From NCBI RefSeq assembly GCF_004117855.1, contig NZ_QWBW01000045.1, forward strand, positions 2,190-35,125: a stretch of 32,936 nucleotides of DNA, written 5' to 3'. A model generated the notes under the pieces. The model worked only from the letters and a program-made list of their open reading frames with translations. It did not search any database and was not told where the DNA came from. The position numbers and the translations under genes are program-made. The stretch is from Modicisalibacter coralii (GTDB lineage Bacteria; Pseudomonadota; Gammaproteobacteria; Pseudomonadales; Halomonadaceae). Shown here piece after piece: positions 1-9,618 of this stretch. The stretch's first letter is position 1; each line of letters begins with the position of its first letter.

Positions 1-474
1 CTGGCGGCGGGTGCCCCGGTGCGGGTCGACATCGCCAAGCTGGCGCCCGGCCAGCAGGTCACCGTGGCGTGGCGCGGGCGTCCGGTGTGGCTCGTTCACC
101 GCACGCCGGCGATGATCGAGCGCACGCGTGGCTTCGATCCCGACCGCTTGCGTGACCCCGAGTCACGGACGCCTCAACAGCCGCCCTACGCCGACGGGCC
201 GCTGCGCGCGATCAAGCCCGAGATCGGGGTGCTGGTGGGGATCTGCACGCACCTGGGCTGCTCGCCGGTCTACCGTCCCGAGCCCGGCCAGCCGGCCTTC
301 GGCAGCGACTGGCCGGGCGGGTATTTCTGCCCCTGTCATGGTTCCAAGTTCGACCTCGCCGGGCGGGTCTTCACCAACGTCCCGGCGCCCTTGAACCTGG
401 AGGTGCCGCCGCACCGTTACGAGCGCGACAGCGTCGTCGTGATCGGCGAGGACCCGGAGGTGGCCGATGGCTGA
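1..474 (+). CDS. petA: Rieske iron-sulfur subunit of cytochrome bc1 (5' truncated by window)
   Basis: This is the Rieske [2Fe-2S] subunit of the ubiquinol-cytochrome c reductase, which takes an electron from ubiquinol at the Qo site and passes it to cytochrome c1 on the periplasmic side. The reading frame is open from base 1, so the true start and the N-terminal membrane anchor lie upstream; an internal GTG at 19 is not the start. The two cluster-binding boxes are present: C-T-H-L-G-C at 244-261 and C-P-C-H-G-S at 328-345, which together give two Cys and two His ligands plus the disulfide cysteines. The visible part covers the whole soluble fold, including the typical end of the family. It overlaps petB by 8 bases, and petB and petC follow, as in a standard petABC operon. 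Identification is secure; only the 5' end is missing. Confidence 0.95.
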   Translation: MAAGAPVRVDIAKLAPGQQVTVAWRGRPVWLVHRTPAMIERTRGFDPDRLRDPESRTPQQPPYADGPLRAIKPEIGVLVGICTHLGCSPVYRPEPGQPAFGSDWPGGYFCPCHGSKFDLAGRVFTNVPAPLNLEVPPHRYERDSVVVIGEDPEVADG

Positions 475-1729
475 TCCCGATCGCGCCAGGTCGCGGCGCA
501 CGCTGATGCGCTGGGTGGATAAGCGCTTCCCGGCGTCGCGGCTGTGGCAGCATCATCTCAGTCGCTATTACGTGCCGAAGAACCTCAACGTCTGGTACGT
601 CTTCGGCTCGCTGGCACTGCTGGTGCTGGCCAATCAGCTGCTCACCGGCATCTGGCTGACCATGAGCTATACGCCGACGGCGGAGGGGGCGTTCGCGTCG
701 ATCGAGTACATCATGCGCGACGTGAACTACGGCTGGTTGATCCGCTACCTGCACTCCACCGGGGCCTCGGCGTTCTTCGTGGTGATCTATCTGCACATGT
801 TTCGCGGGTTGCTCTACGGCTCCTACAAGGCGCCGCGGGAACTGATCTGGCTGTTCGGCATGGCCCTCTACCTGGCGCTGATGGCGGAGGCCTTCATGGG
901 CTATCTGCTGCCCTGGGGGCAGATGTCGTACTGGGGCGCGCAGGTGATCATCTCGCTGTTTTCGGCGATCCCCGGCATCGGCCCCGACCTGGCGCAGTGG
1001 ATCCGCGGCGACTATCTGGTCTCGGGGGTCACCCTCAACCGCTTCTTCGCCCTGCACGTGGTGGCGCTGCCGATCGGGATTCTCGGCCTGGTGGCCCTGC
1101 ATCTGGTGGCCCTGCACGAAGTGGGCTCGAACAACCCCGACGGCATCGAGATCAAGGCCCGCACCGACGCGCAGGGCAAACCGCTCGACGGCATTCCCTT
1201 TCACCCCTACTACACGGTGAAGGACCTGGTCGGCGTCGCAGTCTTCCTGTGCGTGTTCTGCACCGTGGTGTTCTACTTTCCCGAAGGCGGCGGCTACTTT
1301 CTCGAGTCGCCCAACTTCGCACCTGCCAACGCCCTGGAGACACCCGCGCACATCGCCCCGGTGTGGTACTTCACGCCGTTCTACGCCATGTTGCGGGCGG
1401 TGACCTTCGACCTGCTGGGCCTGGACTCGACGTTCTGGGGCGTGGTGACGATGGGGCTGGCGATCGCGATTCTCTTCGTGCTGCCGTGGCTGGATCGCAG
1501 TCCGGTGCGCTCGATGCGCTACAAGGGCCGGGTTTCGCGGATCATGCTGACCGTGTTCGTCGGGGCCTTCGTGACCCTCGGCGTGCTGGGCACGATGCCG
1601 CCCACCGGTGTGCGCACCGTGATCGCGCAGGTATGCACGGGGGTGTATTTCGCCTTTTTCCTCGCCATGCCGTTCTATACCCGCCTCGAGGCGACGCGGC
1701 CCGTGCCCGACAGGGTGACGGGACGATGA
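467..1729 (+). CDS. petB: Cytochrome b subunit of the bc1 complex
   Basis: This is the membrane-embedded dihaem cytochrome b (420 aa), carrying the quinol-oxidising (Qo) and quinone-reducing (Qi) sites. Four haem-ligand histidines are visible as two pairs: H96/H110 (R-Y-L-H and Y-L-H) and H197/H212 (A-L-H and A-L-H). They are followed by the conserved G-S-N-N-P-D-G segment near residue 220. The Qo-site motif that is P-E-W-Y in many bacteria and mitochondria reads P-V-W-Y here (298-301). From family knowledge, PVWY occurs in some gammaproteobacteria. Several hydrophobic helices extend to about residue 405. The length fits a full-length one-piece bacterial cytochrome b rather than a split b6/subunit IV. 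The ATG at 467 lies inside the end of petA, and the stop overlaps the petC ATG (ATGA), so translation is probably coupled. Confidence 0.97.
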   Translation: MADPDRARSRRTLMRWVDKRFPASRLWQHHLSRYYVPKNLNVWYVFGSLALLVLANQLLTGIWLTMSYTPTAEGAFASIEYIMRDVNYGWLIRYLHSTGASAFFVVIYLHMFRGLLYGSYKAPRELIWLFGMALYLALMAEAFMGYLLPWGQMSYWGAQVIISLFSAIPGIGPDLAQWIRGDYLVSGVTLNRFFALHVVALPIGILGLVALHLVALHEVGSNNPDGIEIKARTDAQGKPLDGIPFHPYYTVKDLVGVAVFLCVFCTVVFYFPEGGGYFLESPNFAPANALETPAHIAPVWYFTPFYAMLRAVTFDLLGLDSTFWGVVTMGLAIAILFVLPWLDRSPVRSMRYKGRVSRIMLTVFVGAFVTLGVLGTMPPTGVRTVIAQVCTGVYFAFFLAMPFYTRLEATRPVPDRVTGR

Positions 1730-2484
1730 GGCGCCATCTGTTTGCCTGGCTCCTGGCCCTGTTGCCGCTCGTCGGCTGGGCGGCGGAAGACGGCGGGGCG
1801 GCGCTCGATGCGATGACGCCCGACCTGCACGACAAGGCCTCGTTGCAACGCGGAATGGTGCTGTTCATCGATGAATGCGCCGGATGCCACTCCCTGCAGT
1901 ACCAGCGCTTCAGTCGCGCCGCCCGCGATCTGGGGATCCCCCGCGATCGGCTCGAGAAGAACCTGATCTTCCCCGAATCGCTGGACTTCAACGACCCCAT
2001 CCGTACCGGCATGGCGCCTGATGACGGCGAGGCCTGGTTCGGGGTGGCGCCGCCCGACCTGACGCTCGAGGCGCGCCTGCGCGGCACCGACTGGATCTAC
2101 ACCTACCTGCACAGCTTCTATCGCGACCCCGAGCGGCCGTGGGGCGTCAACAATACAGTGTTTCCGGGAGTGGCGATGCCCAACGTCCTGGAGCCCCTGC
2201 AGGGCGTTCAGGAACCGGTCTGCGAAGACGCCGGGCGGGCTGGTGGGGGCCGCGATCCGGGCCATCATCGGCCGTGCCGGACGCTCGAGATCGTGACCCC
2301 GGGGAGGCTGTCATCGGCGGCGTTCGACCGGGCGATGTGGGACCTGACCAACTTCCTGGCCTACGTCGGCGAGCCGGCGCGGCTGCAGGCCGAGGCGATC
2401 GCGCCGCGCGTACTGATCTTCCTCGCCGTCTTCGCCCTGATCGCCTATCTGCTCAAGCGCGAGTACTGGCGCGATGTCCACTGA
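1726..2484 (+). CDS. petC: Cytochrome c1 subunit of the bc1 complex
   Basis: Cytochrome c1 (252 aa) accepts electrons from the Rieske protein and passes them to soluble cytochrome c in the periplasm. The N-terminus is a Sec signal peptide (residues 1-20, ending W-A-A). The covalent haem site C-A-G-C-H is at 51-55. The likely axial Met is M151 in V-A-M-P-N-V-L, preceded by the family motif W-G-V-N-N-x-V-F-P. A C-terminal membrane anchor (about 228-246) ends in K-R-E-Y-W-R-D-V-H, typical of gammaproteobacterial c1. Cys166 and Cys184 could form the c1 disulfide. The loop between them (about bases 2224-2275) has unusual composition, and another frame there has better codon use; see findings. The ATGA overlap with petB supports this start. 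No convincing terminator follows the gene. Confidence 0.95.
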   Translation: MRRHLFAWLLALLPLVGWAAEDGGAALDAMTPDLHDKASLQRGMVLFIDECAGCHSLQYQRFSRAARDLGIPRDRLEKNLIFPESLDFNDPIRTGMAPDDGEAWFGVAPPDLTLEARLRGTDWIYTYLHSFYRDPERPWGVNNTVFPGVAMPNVLEPLQGVQEPVCEDAGRAGGGRDPGHHRPCRTLEIVTPGRLSSAAFDRAMWDLTNFLAYVGEPARLQAEAIAPRVLIFLAVFALIAYLLKREYWRDVH

Positions 2485-2543
2485 TGGTGCCATCGGCGGG
2501 TCGGCGCGAGTGCGCTAAACGGTCTCTCGGTCGCGGTTTGTCG

Positions 2544-2552
2544 TGTTATCAT
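2544..2552 (+). promoter_or_regulatory. Putative extended -10 promoter for sspA
   Basis: The 99-base gap between petC and sspA contains TGT followed by TATCAT (hexamer 2547-2552, 5 of 6 to TATAAT), which is an extended -10 (TGn) arrangement. The region 17 bases upstream of the hexamer is a poor -35, as is common when an extended -10 is used. Transcription would begin near 2559. The sspA ribosome site GAGGAA (2571-2576) lies 7 bases before the ATG. The assignment is by motif only. Confidence 0.45.
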
Positions 2553-2583
2553 TCGGGCTCGAACTGATGCGAGGAACTGTTAC

Positions 2584-3210
2584 ATGGGTGTAGTGGCCAA
2601 GCGGTCGTCCATGACCTTCTACTCCGGCAGCGATGATCATTACAGTCATCGCGTGCGTATCGTGCTGGCCGAGAAGGGTGTCGCCGTGGACATCATCGAA
2701 GCCGACGAGGACAACCGTCCCGCCGAGCTGGCGGATCTCAACCCCTATAACAGCGTGCCGACACTCCTGGATCGTGAGCTGGTGCTCTACGAATCCAAGG
2801 TGATGATGGAGTATCTCGACGAGCGCTTCCCGCATCCGCCGCTGTTGCCGGTCTACCCGGTGGCGCGCGCCCAGAGCCGCCTGTGGATGCATCGCATCGA
2901 GCGCGAGTGGTGCCCGCTGGTCGAGGAGATCGTCGCCGGCAACAAGAAGGAGGTGGACCGGGCCCGCAAGGAGCTGCGCGAGAGCATCGTCGGTATCACC
3001 CCCATCTTCGAGGACATGCCGTTCTTCATGAGCGAGGAGTTCTCGCTGGTCGACTGCTGCATCGCCCCGTTGCTCTGGCGCCTGCCGGCGTTGGGCATCG
3101 AACTGCCGGAAAAGCAGGTCAAGCCGCTGATGAGCTACATGGAGCGCCTGTTCTCGCGTGACGCCTTCAAGGCCTCGCTGACCGAGACCGAGCGCGAGAT
3201 GCGCACCTGA
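2584..3210 (+). CDS. sspA: Stringent starvation protein A
   Basis: SspA is a glutathione-S-transferase-fold protein that binds RNA polymerase. In E. coli it supports acid-stress and stationary-phase gene expression. The 208-aa product aligns along its whole length with E. coli SspA as I remember it. Clear blocks are [14 protein letters not shown], then [13 protein letters not shown] near residues 78-90, P-V-Y-P-V-A-R, and the end L-T-E-T-E-R-E-M-R. The N-terminal thioredoxin-like domain covers about 1-85 and the all-helical domain about 95-200. SspA lacks the catalytic glutathione chemistry of true GSTs, so no transferase activity is implied. The ATG at 2584 has GAGGAA 7 bases upstream. sspB follows after 56 bases, and the two are probably one operon. 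Confidence 0.96.
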   Translation: MGVVAKRSSMTFYSGSDDHYSHRVRIVLAEKGVAVDIIEADEDNRPAELADLNPYNSVPTLLDRELVLYESKVMMEYLDERFPHPPLLPVYPVARAQSRLWMHRIEREWCPLVEEIVAGNKKEVDRARKELRESIVGITPIFEDMPFFMSEEFSLVDCCIAPLLWRLPALGIELPEKQVKPLMSYMERLFSRDAFKASLTETEREMRT

Positions 3211-3266
3211 ATTCACCGTCGCGGCCGCCACTGATGCCGGCCGCGCTTTACCGAGGGGGTCCGTGC

Positions 3267-3746
3267 ATGCACTCCAGCCGTCCCTACCTGGCCCGCGCCT
3301 TGTATGAGTGGTTGCTCGACAACGATCACACGCCCTATATCGTCGTCGACGCCGAGCGCGAGGGCGTTCAGGTGCCGGGTCAGTTCGTGCAGAATGGCCA
3401 GATCGTGCTCAATGTCGCGCCCAGCGCGGTCCGCGAGTTGAACATGGCCAACGACGCGATTACCTTCAACGCCCGCTTCGGCGGCCAGCCCATGCAGGTG
3501 ATCGTGCCCTGCGAGGCGCTGATCGCCCTCTACGCCCGCGAGAACGGCGTGGGGATGGTGTTCGGTCACGAGCCGGTGATGCCGGGCGAGCCGGCACCCG
3601 AGGAAGACACGACGAGCGACGAGGCCCGGCCGAGCCTGGAGAGCGTCGACGGCAACGCCGACGCCGGCGACGAGACATCGGGGAGCGACGACGACCCCGA
3701 GGGCGGCAAGAAGAAGGGGCGCCCCTCCCTAAGGGTCATCAAGTAA
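3267..3746 (+). CDS. sspB: ClpXP protease specificity-enhancing factor SspB
   Basis: SspB tethers ssrA-tagged and some other substrates to the ClpX unfoldase. The family N-terminus S-R-P-Y-L-x-R-A-x-Y-E-W-L-x-D-N begins at residue 4 and supports the ATG at 3267, which has a G-rich ribosome site (GAGGGGG, 3253-3259). An in-frame ATG at 3234 would add 11 residues that lie before the family start and is rejected. The substrate-binding domain spans about residues 1-105. It is followed by an acidic, low-complexity linker (about 107-147) and a C-terminal tail G-R-P-S-L-R-V-I-K, which matches the conserved ClpX-docking peptide of the family. The total of 159 aa is normal. The gene ends just before a strong palindrome shared with the convergent dolP operon. 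Confidence 0.95.
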   Translation: MHSSRPYLARALYEWLLDNDHTPYIVVDAEREGVQVPGQFVQNGQIVLNVAPSAVRELNMANDAITFNARFGGQPMQVIVPCEALIALYARENGVGMVFGHEPVMPGEPAPEEDTTSDEARPSLESVDGNADAGDETSGSDDDPEGGKKKGRPSLRVIK

Positions 3747-3771
3747 GCGGCGTCAGCCGGTCATCGCGATA

Positions 3772-3801
3772 CGAAGCGGGCGCCCCGGGGCGCCCGCTTC
3801 G
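3772..3801. terminator. Bidirectional hairpin between convergent sspB and dolP
   Basis: A perfect 30-base palindrome (15 + 15, centred between 3786 and 3787) of the form CGAAGCGGGCGCCCC plus its complement lies between two genes that point at each other. T-rich bases follow it on the plus strand (TCGTTT), but there is no long uninterrupted T tract. As a symmetrical GC-rich hairpin it can act in both directions. The terminator role is inferred from position and strength. Confidence 0.7.
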
Positions 3802-3827
3802 TCGTTTCCGCACCCTGGCTGGCGGGT

Positions 3828-4406
3828 TCAGTCGACGTACTCGAAGATCTTGACGATGCGCTGCACGCCGCCGATGTCGGAGACCTGATTGACGATCCGC
3901 TGGGCCTCGTCGTGGGTCACCATGCCCATCAGATAGAGGGTGGCGTTCTCGCAGATCACCTCGACGTGCCGTGAGTCGATGTCCTCGTTGGCGGCCAGTT
4001 CGGTCTGGGCGCGGGTCTCCAGCCAGTTGTCCTTCATGCGCTGGCCCATGGGCAGGTTGGCGGCCACGGTCAGCTCGTTGTAGACCTGGCGTACCTGACG
4101 GGTGTTCTGGGCGATCGACTCGGCCTCGTCCTTGAGCTCCTGGCTGGGTACCTGGCCGAACAGCAGCACGATGCCGTTGTAGCTGTTGACGCCGACCCGG
4201 GCGTCGGTCAGGCGGGCATCGGTCTGCCCCATGGTTTCCTGGATCTTGGACTCGATGGTCTCGTCCTCGACCTTCATGCCCGGCGTGCGGGTGCTGTAGT
4301 CCTCGCCCTGCGGGGCCGGGGTGGCCACGCTGTTGATGACGCTGCAACCGCCGAGACCGAGGGCGAAGGCCAGTAGGGCCGGAGTTAGCACTGTCTTCTT
4401 CATCAT
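3828..4406 (-). CDS. dolP: BON-domain outer-membrane lipoprotein DolP (YraP)
   Basis: This is a 192-aa lipoprotein with two BON domains (about residues 45-115 and 120-192). In E. coli, DolP binds anionic phospholipid at the division site and supports outer-membrane integrity and BAM activity. The start M-M-K-K leads a short signal sequence with the lipobox L-G-G-C, Cys at 21. Serine follows the Cys, which predicts outer-membrane sorting. An upstream in-frame start at 4526 would lie inside gmhA and spoil the signal, so it is rejected. The start is either the ATG at 4406 or the adjacent ATG at 4403. The gmhA stop lies 5 bases upstream, so the two are co-transcribed. It is the last gene of the lpoA-yraN-gmhA-dolP operon and ends against the 3772-3801 palindrome. 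Confidence 0.92.
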   Translation of the reverse strand: MMKKTVLTPALLAFALGLGGCSVINSVATPAPQGEDYSTRTPGMKVEDETIESKIQETMGQTDARLTDARVGVNSYNGIVLLFGQVPSQELKDEAESIAQNTRQVRQVYNELTVAANLPMGQRMKDNWLETRAQTELAANEDIDSRHVEVICENATLYLMGMVTHDEAQRIVNQVSDIGGVQRIVKIFEYVD

Positions 4407-4411
4407 CGTGA

Positions 4412-5382
<971 letters not shown>

Positions 5383-5402
<20 letters not shown>

Positions 5403-7254
5403 GGGGCGGCTGCGCCGAGTCGAGTGGACGGGTGACGGTATCGTCGGTCTCGTTCGTATCCTCCGTGGACGAGGCCGGCGCCGCGGGCCCGGGCGCAGCG
5501 ACCTGGTGCATGGGCGGTTGCGGAACGCCGCCGGTGAACTGGGCCCAGGGCAACTGGCGGTGAATGCGTCCGTCGTCGGCGGCGCTCAGCGTGCCGGTCG
5601 CCCCGAAGATCTCGATGCCGGACACGGCCTTGAGCACGGGCAGCCGGCGGGCCAGTTCGAAGGCGTCGACACCCATCGCCTCGAGCTTGAACAGCGCCGG
5701 ATCACTGCCGTCGTGGAGTTCCCGGTAGCTGGCGTAGTAGGGCAGGGCGTCGGCACCGCCGACCGCGGCTTCGGGTATCTGCCAGGGGATCTCGACGAAC
5801 TGCACGCCGTTCAGGTCGTGGTCGAGGCGTGGCTGTGGGTGCCCCTCGTAGAGATGCGAGGTGGCGTAGATCGGCAGATCCTTCGCGTAGTAGAACTCGA
5901 GTGTCGGCGGTACCTGGCGGGCAAAGGGCGGCAGCGCCAGCAAAAAGAGCATGTCGAGGTCGTTGCGGGCCCGCTTGCCGCGGGTATCGAGCAGGCGCTG
6001 CACGGCGTTGGCCACCGAGCCCTCGGGGTCGTAGTGGACCTCGCTGGCGACCTGGCCGCCCTGCTGGCGCCAGGCGTCGCGGAAGGCGGCGCCGACGCGG
6101 CTGCCCCAGTCGTTGTCGGGCGTCAGCATGCCGGCCCGCTGATGGCCGTCCAGGCGCGCCCGACGGGCCACCTGACGGGCCTCGTCTTCCGCCGAGAGGC
6201 CGTACTGAAAGAGGCCATCGGCGCGATTGGTGGGGGCCACGCCGTAGTTCAGGGCCAGGGTCGGCAGCGGCACGCTGTCGCGCTGTTCGAGCTGCGAGAC
6301 CTTGTCCTTGTCCAGCGGGCCGAGCACCACCTGGGCGCCATCCAGGGTCGCCTGGGCATAGAGGGTGTCGAGGTTGGCCCCGCTGGAATCGTAGAAGGTC
6401 AGCTGGGGCGTCTGTTCGCCCTGGTCGAGGGCGTTCATGTGGCGGGTTTCGATGCCCTTGCGCAGCGCGCTGGCGACGTTGGCCAGCGGCCCGGTCTCGG
6501 GCAGGAACACGGCGATGTGCCGCACGTCCTGCCCCCGCAGCTCGCGCAGGGCGCGCAGGTCGCCGGGCAGTCGCCGGGCGGCGGGGTGATTGGGGTAGCT
6601 CGAACGCCACTGGTCGAGACGCGCGAACAGCTTGGCGATGTCGCCGCCGTTGCGGCGCTGCAGCTTGACCAGCTCGACCCAGCCACGCGACAGGCTGTCG
6701 CCCTGGTCGACGCCGTCGAGCGCCGGGCCGCGCAGGCGCGAGAGCTGGCGCCAGATGGCGTCGTTGAGCTCGAAGGGGGCGTCGTCGCGCTGCAGCGCGA
6801 TCAGCGCCTTGGCGGCGGCCTGTGGCTCGCCGATCAGCCCCTGGGCCTGGGCGCGGCGATAGCGCAGGGTCAGGGTCTGGTCGCGGGTCATCGACACGTC
6901 GCCGTCGAGCACCGCGGTGGCCTGGATCACGCTCCAGCCGTCTTCCTGGTCGAGCCCCAGTTGCGAGAGCAGCAGCGCCCACTGGACCCGCGTCTGGGCG
7001 TCGAGCTGGGTCGCGTCGATCCCGCCGGCGACCTCGAGCGCCTGCGCCGTATCGCCGCGCCGTGCTAGGATGTCGGCGGCCTGCAGCCGGGTTCGGGCGG
7101 CCTCGGAGGCGCTCTGGTTCTGGGCCCGGGTCAGCAGTTCGGCGGGCTCCGGGCCGCCGCGCACGCCTTCCATCGGGGAGGGTTGACCCGCACAGCCGGA
7201 CATCAGCAGTGCGACAAGGCCGGCGCCGCACAGGCGTCGCAGCGTTTTGTCCAT
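5383..7254 (-). CDS. lpoA: LpoA-type outer-membrane lipoprotein, penicillin-binding protein activator
   Basis: LpoA (LppC/YraM family, 623 aa) is an outer-membrane lipoprotein. In E. coli it reaches through the peptidoglycan to activate the bifunctional synthase PBP1A. The signal peptide has a lipobox M-S-G-C with Cys at 21. An N-terminal helical, TPR-like half (about 30-260) is followed by a periplasmic-binding-protein-like half (about 270-590), which starts around H-I-A-V-F-L-P-E-T-G-P. The tail after about 590 is rich in Ala, Pro and Thr and probably disordered. The ATG at 7254 has AAGGA about 13 bases upstream. It is the first gene of the operon with yraN, gmhA and dolP and diverges from rsmI, the same organisation as yraL/yraM in E. 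coli. Note that Pseudomonas also uses a different activator (LpoP), so the PBP partner here is inferred. Confidence 0.9.
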
Positions 7255-7376
7255 ACGTCTCGATTCCTTGTATCAGGCGAAGTCCGGCCAAGTGTCGGCT
7301 GTGCCGCTCACGCCGTCTGCCACTCGAGTGCCATCCTGGCAGCGGATCATGACTTACGACGTTCGGATAACGACAC
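7255..7376. promoter_or_regulatory. Divergent lpoA/rsmI intergenic region with inverted repeats
   Basis: These 122 bases must hold promoters for both lpoA (minus) and rsmI (plus). I see no convincing sigma70 pair in either direction. Visible structure is a 10-base palindrome CACTCGAGTG (7321-7330) nested within a longer inverted repeat, CTGCCA (7317-7322) and TGGCAG (7337-7342). It could be a regulator site, but I know of no matching operator. Confidence 0.35.
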
Positions 7377-8237
7377 ATGACCGAGTCTAGCAAAGGCACA
7401 TTGTACGTGGTGGCCACGCCGATTGGTAACCTCGGCGACCTTTCCGCCCGAGCGCGTGACGTTCTCGCCTCGGTGGCACTGATCGCCGCCGAGGACACCC
7501 GGCACTCGTCGCGTCTGTTGCGCCATCTGGGCATCGACTGTCCGATGCTGTCGCTCCACGAGCACAACGAGGCGAGTCGCGTCGCACCGCTGTTCGCCAG
7601 GCTCGAGGCGGGCGAGGACGTCGCCCTGATCAGCGACGCGGGCACGCCCTTGATCTCCGATCCCGGCTTCGTGCTGGTCCGCGCCTTGCGCGAACGCGGC
7701 GCGCGGGTGGTCCCCGTCCCGGGCGCCTGTGCGCTGGTCGCGGCGCTCTCGGCCTCGGGCCTGCCGACCGACCGTTTCCTGTTCGCCGGCTTTCTGCCGG
7801 CCCGGAGCGGGGCGCGACGCGCCCGGCTCGAGGCGCTGGTGACCCGCGACGAGACGCTGGTGTTCTACGAATCGCCGCACCGTATCCGCGATACCCTCTC
7901 GGATCTGGCGGCCGTCTTCGGCGACCGGCGTCTGGTGCTCGCCCGGGAACTGACCAAGACCTTCGAGACCTTCCTCGACGGCAGCGCCGATACCCTGCTC
8001 GAGACGCTGGAAGCCGATCCAGATCAGGCGCGCGGCGAGTTCGTGGTGATGGTCGAGGGGGCCGAGCAGACCGATGCCGATACCGACGGCGCCGAGGCCG
8101 AGGGGCGTCGGGTGCTCGCGGCGATGCTCGGCGAAGGGGTCGGCGTCAAGCAGGCCGCCGCGGTGACCGCCAAGTTGCTGGGCGGGCGCAAGAAGGCCTG
8201 GTACGACCTCGCCCTGTCGCTCAAGGCCGACGGTTGA
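7377..8237 (+). CDS. rsmI: 16S rRNA (cytidine1402-2'-O)-methyltransferase RsmI
   Basis: RsmI (286 aa) methylates the 2'-OH of C1402 in the ribosomal decoding centre, using S-adenosylmethionine. The tetrapyrrole-methylase-type fold is evident from the N-terminal G-T-L-Y-V-V-A-T-P-I-G-N-L-G-D-L, then A-A-E-D-T-R-H-S near residues 39-46, and the SAM-binding I-S-D-A-G-T-P-L-I-S-D-P-G near 84-96. The C-terminal K-Q-A-A-A-V-T-A-K-L-L-G-G-R-K-K segment is also typical. The stop codon TGA (8235-8237) lies inside the -35 element of the downstream rnpB promoter. rsmH, later in the window, methylates the same nucleotide at the base, so both C1402 methyltransferases lie within 1.3 kb of one another. Confidence 0.96.
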   Translation: MTESSKGTLYVVATPIGNLGDLSARARDVLASVALIAAEDTRHSSRLLRHLGIDCPMLSLHEHNEASRVAPLFARLEAGEDVALISDAGTPLISDPGFVLVRALRERGARVVPVPGACALVAALSASGLPTDRFLFAGFLPARSGARRARLEALVTRDETLVFYESPHRIRDTLSDLAAVFGDRRLVLARELTKTFETFLDGSADTLLETLEADPDQARGEFVVMVEGAEQTDADTDGAEAEGRRVLAAMLGEGVGVKQAAAVTAKLLGGRKKAWYDLALSLKADG

Positions 8238-8262
8238 GGGGCTCGTGCCGCGCTGCTATTCT
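8234..8262 (+). promoter_or_regulatory. Sigma70-type promoter for rnpB
   Basis: The hexamers TTGAGG (8234-8239) and TATTCT (8257-8262) are separated by exactly 17 bases. The predicted start falls about 8-10 bases downstream, at the mature 5' end of RNase P RNA (8272). The -35 overlaps the rsmI stop codon. Position and spacing make this a good assignment. Confidence 0.75.
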
Positions 8263-8271
8263 TGCGCGCTT

Positions 8272-8626
<355 letters not shown>

Positions 8627-8659
8627 AACCTCTTTCCACATTTGGCCTTCGAGTATCGC

Positions 8660-9610
8660 ATGCCGCATCGCTCTGCCTCCTCGACCCCCTATCGCCATGC
8701 CAGCGTACTGCTCGAGGGGGCCATCGATGCGTTGTTCAACGATCCCGAGGGCTGTTATCTCGACGGCACCTTCGGCCGCGGCGGCCACTCCCGGGCGATT
8801 CTCGAACGCCTCGCCCCGGCGGGTCGTCTGCTGGCCATCGATCGCGATCCGGCGGCGCTGGCCGAGGCCGGGCGCATCGACGATCCACGCTTCTCGATTC
8901 ACGCGAGCCCCTTCAGCCGGCTCGGCGAGGTTGCCCGCGAGCAGGGCGTGCACGGCCGGCTGGCCGGCGTGCTGCTCGACGTCGGGGTGTCGTCGCCGCA
9001 GCTCGACGATCCCGAGCGCGGTTTCAGCTTCCTGCGCGACGGGCCGCTGGACATGCGCATGGATCCCACCTCCGGCGAGAGTGCCGCCGACTGGCTGGCA
9101 CATGCCGGCGAGCAGGAGATCGCGCGGATCTTCAAGACCTACGGCGAGGAGCGCTTTGCCCGGCGCATGGCGCGGGCCATCGTCGAGCGCCGCCGCGAGT
9201 CGCCGGTGACGCGCACCGGCGAGCTCGCCGAGCTGCTCAAGGCCGCTCACCCGGCCTGGGAGAAGGGCAAGCATCCGGCGACCCGGGCCTTCCAGGCCCT
9301 GCGCATCCACGTCAATCGCGAGCTCGAGGAGCTCGATGCCGCCCTGGAGGCGGCGCTCGAGGCCCTGGCCCCCGGCGGGCATCTGGTGGTGATCAGTTTT
9401 CATTCGCTGGAGGATCGCCGCGTCAAGCGTTTCATGCGCGATCAGGCCCGTGGCGATACCCATTTGCCACGCGGCATGCCGATCCGGGATGATCAGTTGC
9501 GGCGTCGCCTGGAAACGCTGGGCAAGGCCCGGCGCCCGGGCGAGGACGAAATCGCGGAGAATCCCCGCGCCCGCAGTGCCGTGATGCGAGCTGCCCGCAA
9601 ACTCGTTTGA
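8660..9610 (+). CDS. rsmH: 16S rRNA (cytosine1402-N4)-methyltransferase RsmH (MraW)
   Basis: RsmH (316 aa) methylates N4 of C1402 in 16S rRNA and is the first gene of the dcw cluster here. The start ATG 8660 ([18 protein letters not shown]) puts the family N-terminus 10 residues in. A longer ORF start at 8582 is inside rnpB and is rejected. The SAM-binding motif [11 protein letters not shown] is at residues 34-44. [10 protein letters not shown] and G-P-L-D-M-R-M-D follow. The RNA-binding helical insert lies at about 120-220. [11 protein letters not shown] and the basic C-terminus [11 protein letters not shown] complete the family pattern. mraZ, normally immediately upstream, is absent. The ribosome site is weak (GAG about 7 bases upstream). 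Confidence 0.96.
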   Translation: MPHRSASSTPYRHASVLLEGAIDALFNDPEGCYLDGTFGRGGHSRAILERLAPAGRLLAIDRDPAALAEAGRIDDPRFSIHASPFSRLGEVAREQGVHGRLAGVLLDVGVSSPQLDDPERGFSFLRDGPLDMRMDPTSGESAADWLAHAGEQEIARIFKTYGEERFARRMARAIVERRRESPVTRTGELAELLKAAHPAWEKGKHPATRAFQALRIHVNRELEELDAALEAALEALAPGGHLVVISFHSLEDRRVKRFMRDQARGDTHLPRGMPIRDDQLRRRLETLGKARRPGEDEIAENPRARSAVMRAARKLV

Positions 9611-9618
9611 GGATCGCC

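Noticed and set aside
544-1725. Long plus-strand frame overlapping petB ahead of petC
   Set aside because: It is the upstream extension of the petC frame through petB. The true petC start is the ATG at 1726 with its signal peptide.
3601-3720. Possible frameshift or low-quality stretch in the acidic part of sspB
   Set aside because: Acidic low-complexity linkers are normal in SspB, and the C-terminal ClpX-docking peptide is in frame after it.
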